64,000 nucleotides of DNA from Hymenobacter persicinus (GTDB lineage Bacteria; Bacteroidota; Bacteroidia; Cytophagales; Hymenobacteraceae): assembly GCF_004167665.1 (NCBI RefSeq), contig NZ_SEWE01000009.1:1-64000 (forward strand), given 5' to 3'. Positions 56,532 to 64,000 of this stretch are shown here, in pieces. A program made the translations under genes and the position numbers. The notes beneath the pieces were generated by a model. The model was not told where the DNA came from. It saw nothing but the letters and a program-made list of their open reading frames with translations, and ran no database searches. Position 1 is the stretch's first letter; every line of letters begins with the position of its first letter.

Positions 56532-58448
56532 CTACTCATACCGCACCAGGCCGGGCTGGGCGAAGCTGAAGTCGCTGAAGTCGTAGTAGGGGCGGGAGCT
56601 TTCGAAGATGCGCAGGCCGTTGGGCGAGTTCTGGCCGCGGGGGTAGAAGCCCAGCAGGATCTGCACGGTGCGGATGGCGGTGTACTCGTTGCGAAAGCGC
56701 AGGCCCAGGCCCACGCCGCTGTAGGGCGTATCCTGGAAAGGCAGCTCCCGGCCGGGCTTGGTCGCCAGCCAGGCCGCGTCCAGAAAGCCCACGGCCGCCA
56801 TGCGGAAGCCCAGAAACGACACCGGCGTGTACACTGTGGCCTCGTAGTTTATCACGAAGCGACTCGTGCCCCGCAAGTCCACGGTGGGCTGAAAGCCGCG
56901 CAGGCCCCGTTCTCCGTCGATGGCCAGCAGCTGCTCGCCGGGAAAGCGGTTGAAGCCGAAAATGGCGCGGTTCCAGAAAAAGTGCCGCCACTGCCAGTTG
57001 CCGGTGTGGTAGAGGCGGGTGAAGTAGAGCAGCTCGGTGTGCAGCAGGCCCTGCTGCCAGTCCCCGTCGCGGTTGCGGATGTAGGAGCCAAACTCCCCGC
57101 TCAGGTAGAGGTAGCCGCTGCGCACGCTATAGCCGGCCGTGGAGGCACGCAGGGCGAAGTAGTGGCGGTTGGCATCGGCATTCCGCTCAAAGCCGCCCGT
57201 CAAACTCAGCAGCGTGCCGGTGGGCACGTCCTCGGTGCGGCCGAAGCCGAACAGGTACTTGTCCTTGTAGTAGCGCCGCACGCTGTAGCCGACCGTGCCG
57301 AGCAGGAGCGTGTTGTCGAGGTAGCTTGTGTTGGGCCGCTCCAGGTAATTGGTGTTGATGGTGCGGGCCGAAATGATGACGCGGCCGGGGTTTTCGTAGC
57401 CCAGATCGTAGCTGGGCAGGCGCAGGGAGCGGCCCACCCACAGATCCTGGCGGTTGAAGCGCAGCGGGTAAAACACGTAGGGCTCCCCGGGCGGGGGCTG
57501 GTCGAGCGTCACGCCCTGGTCAATCATGTTGAACGAGGCGGCGCCGGCGTACTTGGTATTAACCGAGTAGAACCCCCGCGCCACGGCCACCCCGGTTTCG
57601 CGGTACTGAAACGTGTTGCGGTAGCTGGCCTGGGCATTCACGAAGTTGCGGAACGGCACCACGTAGCTGCCCTCGTAGCTCCAGCTCTGGGGCTCGGAGC
57701 GGCCGTACTCGAAGCGGTTGCGGAACTGGTGGCCCTGGCCCAGAAAGTTCACGTCGCGCAGGGCAATGACGCCCGCGCCCACGTCGCGCAGCTGAATCGA
57801 GCCGCCGATGCTGAACAAATCCTTGGTGATAATCTGGATGTCGACGCTGTCCTGGTCGGTGGTAGCCTCGTTGACGAACACGCGGGCATCGAGAATTTCC
57901 GGGGTCTGGCGCAAGAGACGCTCCGACTCGGCCAGGGCCTGGGGCTTGAGCTCTTCGCCCACCCGAAACAGCAGCACCTGCCGCACCCGGGAGCGGACGG
58001 TTTTGATGTGCAGGGTGTTGGCCGTTTTTTCCAGAATGTTCTTCGGCTGCCGGTTTGGGTCGGTGATGCTGTAGCCGAAGGCATCGAGGGTGCTGATGTT
58101 GATGCTGCGAATCAGCTTGTAGTTGTGCTGGTCGAACTGCCGGTCGAGCAGCTGGGCGTCGAGGCCGGCGCGGTCCTCGCTGCGGGCCGTGAAGTTGAAC
58201 AGCACCGAGGCGGCCTTGCCGGCAATGGTTTTGCGGCGGGTGTAGTTCTTGAGACCCAGCAGCACCTTCTCCTGGTCGAAGCGGCGGCGCAGGGAGTCGC
58301 GCCGCACCTCGGGCTGGGTGCGGGCCGAGTCGGTAATGGCGGGCTTAGTGGGTACGGGCTGCTGGGCCCGGGCGGCACCGGCCACGAGCAGCAGCGCCAC
58401 CCCCAGGCAGCAGCGAACCAAAAACGAAGCGAAAACGGCGCGGGACAT
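56532..58448 (-). CDS. BamA/Omp85-like outer membrane protein
   Basis: This 638-residue protein has a signal peptide (about 1-28) and a POTRA-like region (about 105-215, RQVLLFRVGEELKPQALAESERLLRQTPEILDARVFV). The C-terminal barrel (about 230-638) carries the Omp85 hallmark GERGLRGF near 510 and a terminal aromatic ending (DFSFAQPGLVRYE). It inserts or translocates proteins across the outer membrane; the single POTRA-like domain is fewer than BamA's five, so it is a specialised or TamA-like relative. Confidence 0.85.
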   Translation of the reverse strand: MSRAVFASFLVRCCLGVALLLVAGAARAQQPVPTKPAITDSARTQPEVRRDSLRRRFDQEKVLLGLKNYTRRKTIAGKAASVLFNFTARSEDRAGLDAQLLDRQFDQHNYKLIRSINISTLDAFGYSITDPNRQPKNILEKTANTLHIKTVRSRVRQVLLFRVGEELKPQALAESERLLRQTPEILDARVFVNEATTDQDSVDIQIITKDLFSIGGSIQLRDVGAGVIALRDVNFLGQGHQFRNRFEYGRSEPQSWSYEGSYVVPFRNFVNAQASYRNTFQYRETGVAVARGFYSVNTKYAGAASFNMIDQGVTLDQPPPGEPYVFYPLRFNRQDLWVGRSLRLPSYDLGYENPGRVIISARTINTNYLERPNTSYLDNTLLLGTVGYSVRRYYKDKYLFGFGRTEDVPTGTLLSLTGGFERNADANRHYFALRASTAGYSVRSGYLYLSGEFGSYIRNRDGDWQQGLLHTELLYFTRLYHTGNWQWRHFFWNRAIFGFNRFPGEQLLAIDGERGLRGFQPTVDLRGTSRFVINYEATVYTPVSFLGFRMAAVGFLDAAWLATKPGRELPFQDTPYSGVGLGLRFRNEYTAIRTVQILLGFYPRGQNSPNGLRIFESSRPYYDFSDFSFAQPGLVRYE

Positions 58449-58774
58449 CAGCTAAAAGATACAACACAGCCGCCGCGCAGCAAGTGCAGTCACGACGGCC
58501 GGCGCAGAAGGCAGCAAGGTACGCATTGCCGGGCCGCAGCCGCAACTCGGCCCCGCCGGATTGTTGGGCTGCGGTGTCCCGACGGCTGCCGGCCCCTCCG
58601 GAGAAAATCCTGCTCCGGCACTTGGGGTAGCCGGCGGATGGCGGGAGGCTGATTCGGCCCGCGAAAAGCAGAAATAACCTGGGCTGTGAAGAAACTATTC
58701 CTAAAAAAATTAGCTTAACAATAGGTTGCTAAATCCAGAAGAGGCAACTATTTTTAAGCCGAAAACCAGCCTAC
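58449..58774. other. Intergenic 326-bp region with divergent promoters
   Basis: No gene detected. The right end (from about 58690) is A/T-rich and holds the radical SAM gene promoter at 58726-58756. The left part is GC-rich leader for the Omp85-like gene. Confidence 0.65.
58726..58756 (+). promoter_or_regulatory. Promoter of the radical SAM repair gene (TTG-N20-TATTTTTA)
   Basis: TTG (58726-58728) and TATTTTTA (58749-58756) are 20 bp apart; the -7 box misses the final G. The gene starts 19 bp further. Confidence 0.6.
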
Positions 58775-60040
58775 ATGAACGAGCGGATTCAGGAAAAGCT
58801 AAGCATATTAGCCGACGCGGCAAAGTACGACGTGTCGTGCTCGAGCAGCGGCGGTAAGCGCAAAAACGAGAACCGTGGCTTAGGCAATGCCGAGGGTATG
58901 GGCATCTGCCACTCCTACACTGAGGACGGCCGCTGCGTGAGCCTGCTCAAGATTCTGCTCACCAACCATTGCATCTTCGACTGCGCCTACTGCGTCTCGC
59001 GCCGCTCCAACGACGTGAAGCGCGCGGCCTTCACCGTCGATGAAGTCGTGGACCTGACCATGAACTTCTACCGCCGCAACTACATCGAGGGCTTATTCTT
59101 GAGCAGCGGCATCTTTTCCTCGCCCGACTACACCATGGAGCGGCTCGTGCGCATCGTCAAGAAGCTGCGCACCGAGCATAAGTTCAACGGCTACATCCAC
59201 GTGAAAGCCATTCCCGGCGCTTCCGAGGAGCTCATTACCGAAGCGGCCCTGTACGCTGACCGGCTGAGCGTGAACATTGAGCTGCCCTCGGAAATGGCCC
59301 TGACCACCCTGGCGCCCGAGAAAAACTACCAGGAGATTCTGACGCCTATGGCCCAGATCCGGGACGGCATCCGCCAGAACAAGGAGGAAAAGGCCCTGTT
59401 CAAGAAAGTCCCGCAGTTTGCCACCGCTGGCCAGAGCACTCAGCTTATCGTGGGGGCTTCGGCTGAAAACGACCGGCAGATTATCCAGCTCACCGACTCG
59501 CTTTACAAGGGCTACGGCCTCAAGCGCGTCTACTACTCGGGCTACATTCCGATTACCGACGACGCCCGCCTGCCCCAGCTCACTCAGCCGCCCGTGATTC
59601 GGGAGCACCGCCTCTACCAGACCGATTGGCTGATGCGCTTCTACGGCTTCGAGGCTGACGAAATCCTGGACCCCGAGCACCCGTTTCTGGACCTCGAAAT
59701 TGACCCCAAGCTGGCCTGGGCCTTGCGCAACCGCCACGTGTTCCCGGTCGACGTGAATACGGCCGAATACGAGATGATCCTGCGCATTCCCGGCGTGGGC
59801 GCCCGCTCGGCCAAGCGTATTGTGGCCGCCCGGCGCTTTACCACCATTACCCTCGACCACCTGCACAAGTTCGGCGTGGTGCTGAAGCGGGCCAAGTACT
59901 TCCTGACCTGCCGCGGCCAGGCCCTGGAAAAGCGCGACTACGACGAGCAGACCATCCGCCGCCAGATTCTGTTCGGGGCCGGCTCGGTCCGCTCGGCCCT
60001 GGTCACCCAGCAGCTTGACCTGTTTGCCCAAGCCAGCTGA
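58775..60040 (+). CDS. Putative DNA modification/repair radical SAM protein
   Basis: This 421-residue protein has the radical SAM triad C66-x3-C70-x2-C73 in NHCIFDCAYC, preceded by ICHSYTEDGRCVSLLKILLT. It continues with a TIM-like core including FLSSGIFSSPDYTMERLV and a C-terminal helix-hairpin-helix DNA-binding region (VDVNTAEYEMILRIPGVGARSAKRIVAARR, about 330-360). This matches the putative DNA modification/repair radical SAM family (TIGR03916), which works with a TIGR03915-type partner. That partner is found at 61276. Confidence 0.92.
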   Translation: MNERIQEKLSILADAAKYDVSCSSSGGKRKNENRGLGNAEGMGICHSYTEDGRCVSLLKILLTNHCIFDCAYCVSRRSNDVKRAAFTVDEVVDLTMNFYRRNYIEGLFLSSGIFSSPDYTMERLVRIVKKLRTEHKFNGYIHVKAIPGASEELITEAALYADRLSVNIELPSEMALTTLAPEKNYQEILTPMAQIRDGIRQNKEEKALFKKVPQFATAGQSTQLIVGASAENDRQIIQLTDSLYKGYGLKRVYYSGYIPITDDARLPQLTQPPVIREHRLYQTDWLMRFYGFEADEILDPEHPFLDLEIDPKLAWALRNRHVFPVDVNTAEYEMILRIPGVGARSAKRIVAARRFTTITLDHLHKFGVVLKRAKYFLTCRGQALEKRDYDEQTIRRQILFGAGSVRSALVTQQLDLFAQAS

Positions 60041-60124
60041 CCCCAATGTATCCCAGGCTAAACTGCTGAAGAGTTTGTGACGAGAGAAGTAGCCCCTAAT
60101 ATCCACCGCTTCACCTACCCCCGC

Positions 60125-60349
60125 ATGAACTCACTTCGCAATTCTTCGCCTGCCTTTCTTTCTTCTGCCATGACGGTCTCTCACCGCGCTGCCGACGCGC
60201 CGGCAACTCCCCTCGAACCTCTTCAATCCGTGAAAGTGGCCCGCATGGCCTGCTGCTGCAAGCTTTCGGACCTGCTGCCGCTGGTGCAGCAGCTGCACGA
60301 AGCCGCCCGGGCCTCGGCTGCCGCCCGCCAGCGTTCGGAGGCAGCCTAA
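60125..60349 (+). CDS. Small hypothetical protein
   Basis: A 74-residue frame from the ATG at 60125, or a shorter one from 60170. The N-terminal half is Ser/Ala rich, followed by a VARMACCCKLSDLLPLVQQLHEAARASAAARQR helix. Three adjacent cysteines precede the helix, possibly a metal or disulfide site. I do not recognise it. It lies between the radical SAM and hydrolase genes on the same strand and might be a spurious open frame. Confidence 0.45.
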   Translation: MNSLRNSSPAFLSSAMTVSHRAADAPATPLEPLQSVKVARMACCCKLSDLLPLVQQLHEAARASAAARQRSEAA

Positions 60350-60393
60350 GCGGGGCTGGGCAACCCGCCCAGACCGGCGGGGGTAGGAGGACA

Positions 60394-61260
60394 ATGACCT
60401 TTGACCTCGAGCACCACTTTGTTTCCACCAACGGCATCACCCTGCACGTGGTGCAGTGCGGACCGCCCGCCGGGCCGTTGGTGGTGTTGCTGCACGGTTT
60501 TCCGGAGTTTTGGTACGGTTGGCGGCATCAGCTGACGGCCCTGGCAGCTGCCGGTTACCGGGTGTGGGCTCCCGACCAGCGCGGCTACAATCTCAGCGAC
60601 AAACCTGCCCGCGTGGCCGACTACCGCCTGCCCACGCTGGGCGCCGATGTGCTGGGGCTGTTAGAAGCGGCAGGCCAAAAAACAGCCGTTGTGGTCGGGC
60701 ACGATTGGGGCGCGGCCGTGGCGTGGTGGCTGGCCGCGCAGCACCCCGACCGGCTCACGCGGGTCGCTATGCTGAACGTGCCGCACCCGGCGGTGCTGGG
60801 ACGCGCCCTGCGTCGTACGCCGCGGCAGTTGCTTAAAAGCTGGTACATCTTCTTTTTCCAATTGCCGTGGCTGCCCGAAAAGCTGTTTGGACGGCGCCAC
60901 TTCCGGTTTGGCCGCGGCGCCCTGCGCGGCACCAGCCGCCTCGGCACGTTCAGCGCCGACGACCTGCGTCGCTACACCACCGCCTGGTCGCAGCCCGGGG
61001 CCCTTACCGGCATGATTAACTGGTACCGGGCGGCTTTTCGCCGGGGAGGGCGGCGGGAGAAAATCGGGCGCGTCAGCATTCCCGTACGCCTGCTCTGGGG
61101 GCGGCAGGATGCCTTTCTGGAGCCGATTCTGGCCGAGCTGAGTTTGCAGGAGTGCGAGCAGGGCCAGCTCACGTATTTTGATTCGGCCACTCACTGGCTG
61201 CACCAGGAAGAGTCCGCGGCCGTAAACCACCTGCTGCTCGACTTCCTAGGCGGCGCTTAG
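60394..61260 (+). CDS. Alpha/beta hydrolase, epoxide hydrolase-like
   Basis: This 288-residue protein has the HGFPEFWYGWRHQL oxyanion region and VWAPDQRGYNLSDKP loop of epoxide hydrolase/haloalkane dehalogenase relatives. The nucleophile is Asp in VGHDWGAAVAWWLA near residue 106, as in epoxide hydrolases. The remainder matches the cap domain, with RLLWGRQDAFLEP (acid) and ATHWLHQEES (His). The substrate is unknown. It sits between the radical SAM gene and its partner gene. Confidence 0.9.
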   Translation: MTFDLEHHFVSTNGITLHVVQCGPPAGPLVVLLHGFPEFWYGWRHQLTALAAAGYRVWAPDQRGYNLSDKPARVADYRLPTLGADVLGLLEAAGQKTAVVVGHDWGAAVAWWLAAQHPDRLTRVAMLNVPHPAVLGRALRRTPRQLLKSWYIFFFQLPWLPEKLFGRRHFRFGRGALRGTSRLGTFSADDLRRYTTAWSQPGALTGMINWYRAAFRRGGRREKIGRVSIPVRLLWGRQDAFLEPILAELSLQECEQGQLTYFDSATHWLHQEESAAVNHLLLDFLGGA

Positions 61261-61275
61261 TTATCCTCTCCTCGT

Positions 61276-62208
61276 ATGGCTTCTTCCCGCTTGCCGCTGC
61301 GCCGGCCCCAGCACGTGCCCGGCCCGACCGAACCGCGCCTGCCACGGCCGGCGGCCCCGGCCCTGACCAACGCCCCGCTCGATTACACCTACGACGGCTC
61401 GTTTGAGGGGCTATTGACGGTTTTGTTTGCCATCTACGACCGGCGGGCGGCGCCCAACAGCATCCAGCCCACGGACGCGGTACAAGGCGGGTTGTTTGCC
61501 CAGGCCGTGGAAGTAGAAACCCACGAGGCCACGGCCGCCCGGGTCTGGGACGGGCTGCTGCGCCACATGGACGAAGAGGCCCGTACCCGGCTGTTTCACA
61601 CCTTTCTGAGCGAGCAGCCCGACCGGGAGCTGCTGATTTTCCGCTACGCCGACCTGGCCATGCGCTCTGCCCGCGACATTGCGGACAACTACGCCGACGA
61701 CAACGTGCGCCGCGTGGCCCGCATTGCCCAGCAGATGTACCGCGAAAAGCACCGGATGGAGGCTTTCGTACGCTTCGAGAAAACCGCCGATGGCCTGTTC
61801 CACGCCACCATCGAGCCCGACTTCGACGTGCTGCCCCTCATTGCCCCGCACTTCACCAAGCGCTACGCCGACCAGCGCTGGTTGATTTTCGACAAGCGTC
61901 GCCGCTACGGCCTGTACTACGACCTGCACCGGACCGACGTCGTGCAGTTTGATGCCGGCGCCAGCCCCCAGCGCACCACCGATATTTCGGCCACCGTGCT
62001 CGACGAGCGGGAGCCGCTGTTCAAGGTGCTTTGGCAGGCGTATTTCGACCACGTCAACATCCCGGAGCGCCGCAACATCAAGCTGCACCGCCGCCACATG
62101 CCCCTGCGCTACTGGAAATACCTGAGCGAAAAACAACCCCGGGAACAGCGCTTCGAGCCCATTAAGAATAAGCGCCCGATTCAGCCGGGAAATGCGTTGC
62201 TGGAATGA
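61276..62208 (+). CDS. TIGR03915 family putative DNA repair protein
   Basis: This 310-residue protein has the family start LDYTYDGSFEGLLTVLFAIYD near residue 35, the FHATIEPDFDVLPLIAPHFTKRYADQRWLIFDKRRRYGLYYDL core and the KHLPLRYWKYLSEK-type end. It partners with the TIGR03916 radical SAM enzyme located 1.2 kb upstream; both are predicted to act on damaged or modified DNA. An N-terminal Pro/Arg-rich extension of about 30 residues is unusual. It is 15 bp after the hydrolase stop. Confidence 0.9.
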   Translation: MASSRLPLRRPQHVPGPTEPRLPRPAAPALTNAPLDYTYDGSFEGLLTVLFAIYDRRAAPNSIQPTDAVQGGLFAQAVEVETHEATAARVWDGLLRHMDEEARTRLFHTFLSEQPDRELLIFRYADLAMRSARDIADNYADDNVRRVARIAQQMYREKHRMEAFVRFEKTADGLFHATIEPDFDVLPLIAPHFTKRYADQRWLIFDKRRRYGLYYDLHRTDVVQFDAGASPQRTTDISATVLDEREPLFKVLWQAYFDHVNIPERRNIKLHRRHMPLRYWKYLSEKQPREQRFEPIKNKRPIQPGNALLE

Positions 62209-62320
62209 AAAGCGCTAATTTGCGGCGCTTTCGCCGGCCAAACTTCCGGCGGTGGCGTATGGCTTCCGGCCAACTACTGCCACCGGAAGCCGGGTCGCAC
62301 CTTCTCAACCAGCGTATTTC

Positions 62321-63190
62321 ATGGGTAACGTACTCGTTTTCGGGGGCTCCGGCCAGTTGGGCCAATGCCTGCAACGCGTTTCGCAGGACCGAAACCTGAC
62401 GAACATTATTTTTCTGCCGGAAGAGCAGGCCAACATCCTGGACGTGCAGGTGCTGGAAGCGGCTTTTGCCCAACATCAACCCGCCTACTGCATCAACTGC
62501 GCCGCCTACACGGCCGTCGACAAGGCCGAGGACGAGCTGGAGCTGGCCCGCCGCATCAACAAAGAGGGAGTGGAAAACCTGGGCCGGCTGTGCGGCAAGC
62601 ATGGCACTACGCTCATTCACATTTCCACCGATTTCGTGTTTGCCGGCACCGGTAACCAGCCCTTGGTGGAAACCGACGAAACGGCGCCCATCAGCGTATA
62701 TGGCCTCACCAAGCTCGAAGGAGAGCAGGTGATTCCGGCCCATACCGCCCAGTATTTCATTCTGCGCACCAGCTGGCTGTACTCCGAATACGCCAACAAC
62801 TTCGTCAAGACCATGCTGCGCTTTGGCCGGGAGCGGGACGAGATGCGCGTTATCTGGGATCAGCTCGGCACGCCTACCTACGCCATTGACCTGGCCGGCT
62901 GCATCCTGACCATCATCGAAAGCGCGAACAAGGCCTACGGCGTCTACCACTACAGCAACGAGGGCGTCACGTCGTGGTACGATTTTGCGGTGGCTATTTT
63001 TGAGCTCGGGGGCCTGCCCACGCGCACGGTGCCCATTCGCACGGCCGAGTACCCGACCAAAGCTACCCGGCCCGCTTACTCCGTGATGGACAAAACCAAA
63101 GCGAAAACTCAGCTGCAGATTGCCATTCCGCACTGGCGCGAAAGTCTGCGCGAGTGCATCAGCCGGTTGGCCCAGCAGCAGCCCGCCTAA
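62321..63190 (+). CDS. rfbD: dTDP-4-dehydrorhamnose reductase (RfbD/RmlD-like)
   Basis: With the ATG at 62321 it is 289 residues. The NAD(P) motif VLVFGGSGQLGQCL opens the protein, followed by YCINCAAYTAVDKAEDE and the SDR catalytic SxxYxxxK pattern in ISTDFVFAG and SVYGLTKLEGE. The C-terminal part (GVYHYSNEGVTSWYDFAVAIFE) is typical of RfbD. It reduces dTDP-4-keto-rhamnose in dTDP-rhamnose synthesis; no other rml genes are here, so alternative reductase function is possible. Confidence 0.9.
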   Translation: MGNVLVFGGSGQLGQCLQRVSQDRNLTNIIFLPEEQANILDVQVLEAAFAQHQPAYCINCAAYTAVDKAEDELELARRINKEGVENLGRLCGKHGTTLIHISTDFVFAGTGNQPLVETDETAPISVYGLTKLEGEQVIPAHTAQYFILRTSWLYSEYANNFVKTMLRFGRERDEMRVIWDQLGTPTYAIDLAGCILTIIESANKAYGVYHYSNEGVTSWYDFAVAIFELGGLPTRTVPIRTAEYPTKATRPAYSVMDKTKAKTQLQIAIPHWRESLRECISRLAQQQPA

Positions 63191-63210
63191 GGCAGAGTAA
63201 ACCAATCTGC

Positions 63211-63256
63211 TGCGAAAAAGCCGCCCGAACATAAGGTTTCGGGCGGCTTTTTCGCA
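63211..63256. terminator. Rho-independent terminator between rfbD and the Pro/Ala-rich gene
   Basis: TGCGAAAAAGCCGCCCGAA pairs with TTCGGGCGGCTTTTTCGCA around a short loop. It is symmetric and serves both convergent genes. Confidence 0.93.
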
Positions 63257-63272
63257 TTTTCAGTACCGGCAG

Positions 63273-63902
63273 CTACTGTCCTGGCTCCGCGGCCGGGTCG
63301 GGCGCGGTAGGAGCAGGCGGTGGATTTTGCAGCTCTGCCGCCGTGGCCGCCACTCCCGGATTGGCCGCGTACTGAAAGCCAATGGCGGGCTTGTCGGCGG
63401 CCGGAACCTCGGGAGTAGGTGCGGGCACTGGGGGCGGCATGCTCCCAACGGCCTGAGCGGCCGCAGCAGCTGGTTGGAGCGGCGTGCTGACGGATATTTC
63501 TATCGGAATGGAGAAGGTCAGCTTGGCAGGATTTTCCGGAACGGCGGGTGAGCCAGCATTGCCAAGTATCCCGCCCGCAGGAGCCGCCGCTTCCGCCGCC
63601 GGCGCAACGCTAAGGGCGCCGACGGGAAGGTTCACCACCGTCGCGGCGGGCGCTGGGCTCTGACCTGCCGCCGCTGCCGGGGCTGGAGCCGGGCCGCCTT
63701 GGGGCTGCGCAACAAGGTTTACCTGGGCGGTTGGGGCCGGGGCCGCGGTAGCTGCCGGAGCCGGAGCTAACGCCGAAGGCGGAGTGGGTGCTGCGGCCGC
63801 GGTAGGGGCTGCTGGTGCTTCCGCAACCGGGGCGGGAGTGGGAACCGGGGCCGGCGCGTTGGAAGAGTCGGCCGGCGGGGTGGAATGGTCTTGCGCGTCC
63901 AT
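63273..63902 (-). CDS. Pro/Ala-rich low-complexity protein
   Basis: This 209-residue protein starts MDAQDHSTPPADSS and consists largely of Ala-Pro-Ala-Pro/Thr repeats, with a short ordered-looking segment PAKLTFSIPIEISVSTPLQP near residue 125. No signal peptide or membrane helix. The compositional bias makes homology difficult. It may be an unstructured cytoplasmic protein, or the frame may be partly maintained by GC bias, but the terminator and ATG context support a gene. Confidence 0.6.
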   Translation of the reverse strand: MDAQDHSTPPADSSNAPAPVPTPAPVAEAPAAPTAAAAPTPPSALAPAPAATAAPAPTAQVNLVAQPQGGPAPAPAAAAGQSPAPAATVVNLPVGALSVAPAAEAAAPAGGILGNAGSPAVPENPAKLTFSIPIEISVSTPLQPAAAAAQAVGSMPPPVPAPTPEVPAADKPAIGFQYAANPGVAATAAELQNPPPAPTAPDPAAEPGQ

Positions 63903-64000
63903 TGGAAAGAAGGAAAAGGGTGAAAAACAAACGGGCCAAGCCCGACCTGACTTTCTATTGCGGCCCGCGCAACTCGCAACCTAACCCTGTTTGCCTGCCT

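Noticed and set aside
56400..58652. 750-codon plus-strand frame opposite the Omp85-like gene
   Set aside because: Antiparallel shadow; the Omp85-like gene has a signal peptide and barrel hallmarks.
1..64000. CRISPR arrays, tRNA/rRNA genes, insertion sequences, prophage genes, defence islands
   Set aside because: No regularly spaced repeats, no tRNA-like cloverleaf, no transposase, integrase or phage structural gene was seen. I cannot exclude highly diverged elements.

Overview
This 64 kb window is chromosomal sequence from a GC-rich Bacteroidota bacterium, most likely a Hymenobacter or a close relative in the Hymenobacteraceae/Cytophagales. The evidence is Bacteroidota-type promoters (TTTG or TTG, about 19 bp, then TAnnTTTG), no obvious Shine-Dalgarno tracts, a type IX secretion C-terminal sorting domain, many small lipoproteins and beta-barrel proteins, a fused CcoNO oxidase subunit, and a RadC, ZapA, RNase Y, CvfB and IspH set typical of the phylum. 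I see no tRNA, rRNA, CRISPR array, insertion sequence or phage gene. Most of the window is ordinary core genome with some lineage-specific hypotheticals.

The most coherent region is about 3.4-20.6 kb, a microaerobic respiration island. A leftward run encodes the cbb3 cytochrome oxidase and its assembly factors: ccoNO, ccoQ, a small membrane protein, ccoP, ccoG, a FixH-type protein and a SafE/DsbD-like membrane protein. It continues into a tandem universal stress protein and hemF. To the right lie a Crp/Fnr-like regulator, a membrane protein, a hidden ccoS, a MarR regulator with a dinucleotide-binding oxidoreductase, the CcoI-type copper ATPase, a small membrane protein, and a PAS histidine kinase with a REC-cNMP-HTH response regulator. 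The ccoNO and ccoI promoters share two tandem TGA-N6-TCA palindromes with the same 10-bp spacer and the same distance to a GAnnTTTG -7 box. This suggests one Crp/Fnr-family activator controls both, and the kinase/response-regulator pair is the best local candidate. The MarR gene and its neighbour share a second, different operator.

Region by region: 0-3.3 kb holds a Thr-rich lipoprotein, a metallophosphoesterase, radC and a DUF1684 protein. 21-26.3 kb holds pheT, a palindromic repeat, a coiled-coil protein, zapA, a possible structured RNA and rny. 26.3-36.7 kb holds an acetyltransferase, a serine hydrolase, three related lipoproteins, rlmF, a flavin disulfide oxidoreductase, a lipoprotein and a T9SS cargo protein. 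36.7-46.5 kb holds sucD, a CBS-like PLP enzyme, a single-domain response regulator, adenine deaminase, a tiny lipoprotein, a pair of paralogous secreted proteins, cmk, ispH, a DUF502 protein and a hydrolase. 46.5-54 kb holds a macrodomain protein, a 2TM protein, an MBL hydrolase, a sugar dehydrogenase, the rimB-rimK-desuccinylase set and an OmpH/Skp protein. 54-64 kb holds an outer-membrane protein, an atypical SDR, cvfB, a BamA-like protein, a radical SAM DNA repair pair interrupted by a hydrolase, an rfbD-like reductase and a Pro/Ala-rich protein.

Start codons were chosen by family N-termini, signal peptides and promoter positions, because ribosome binding sites give no help. All long open frames antiparallel to recognisable genes were treated as GC-driven shadows.
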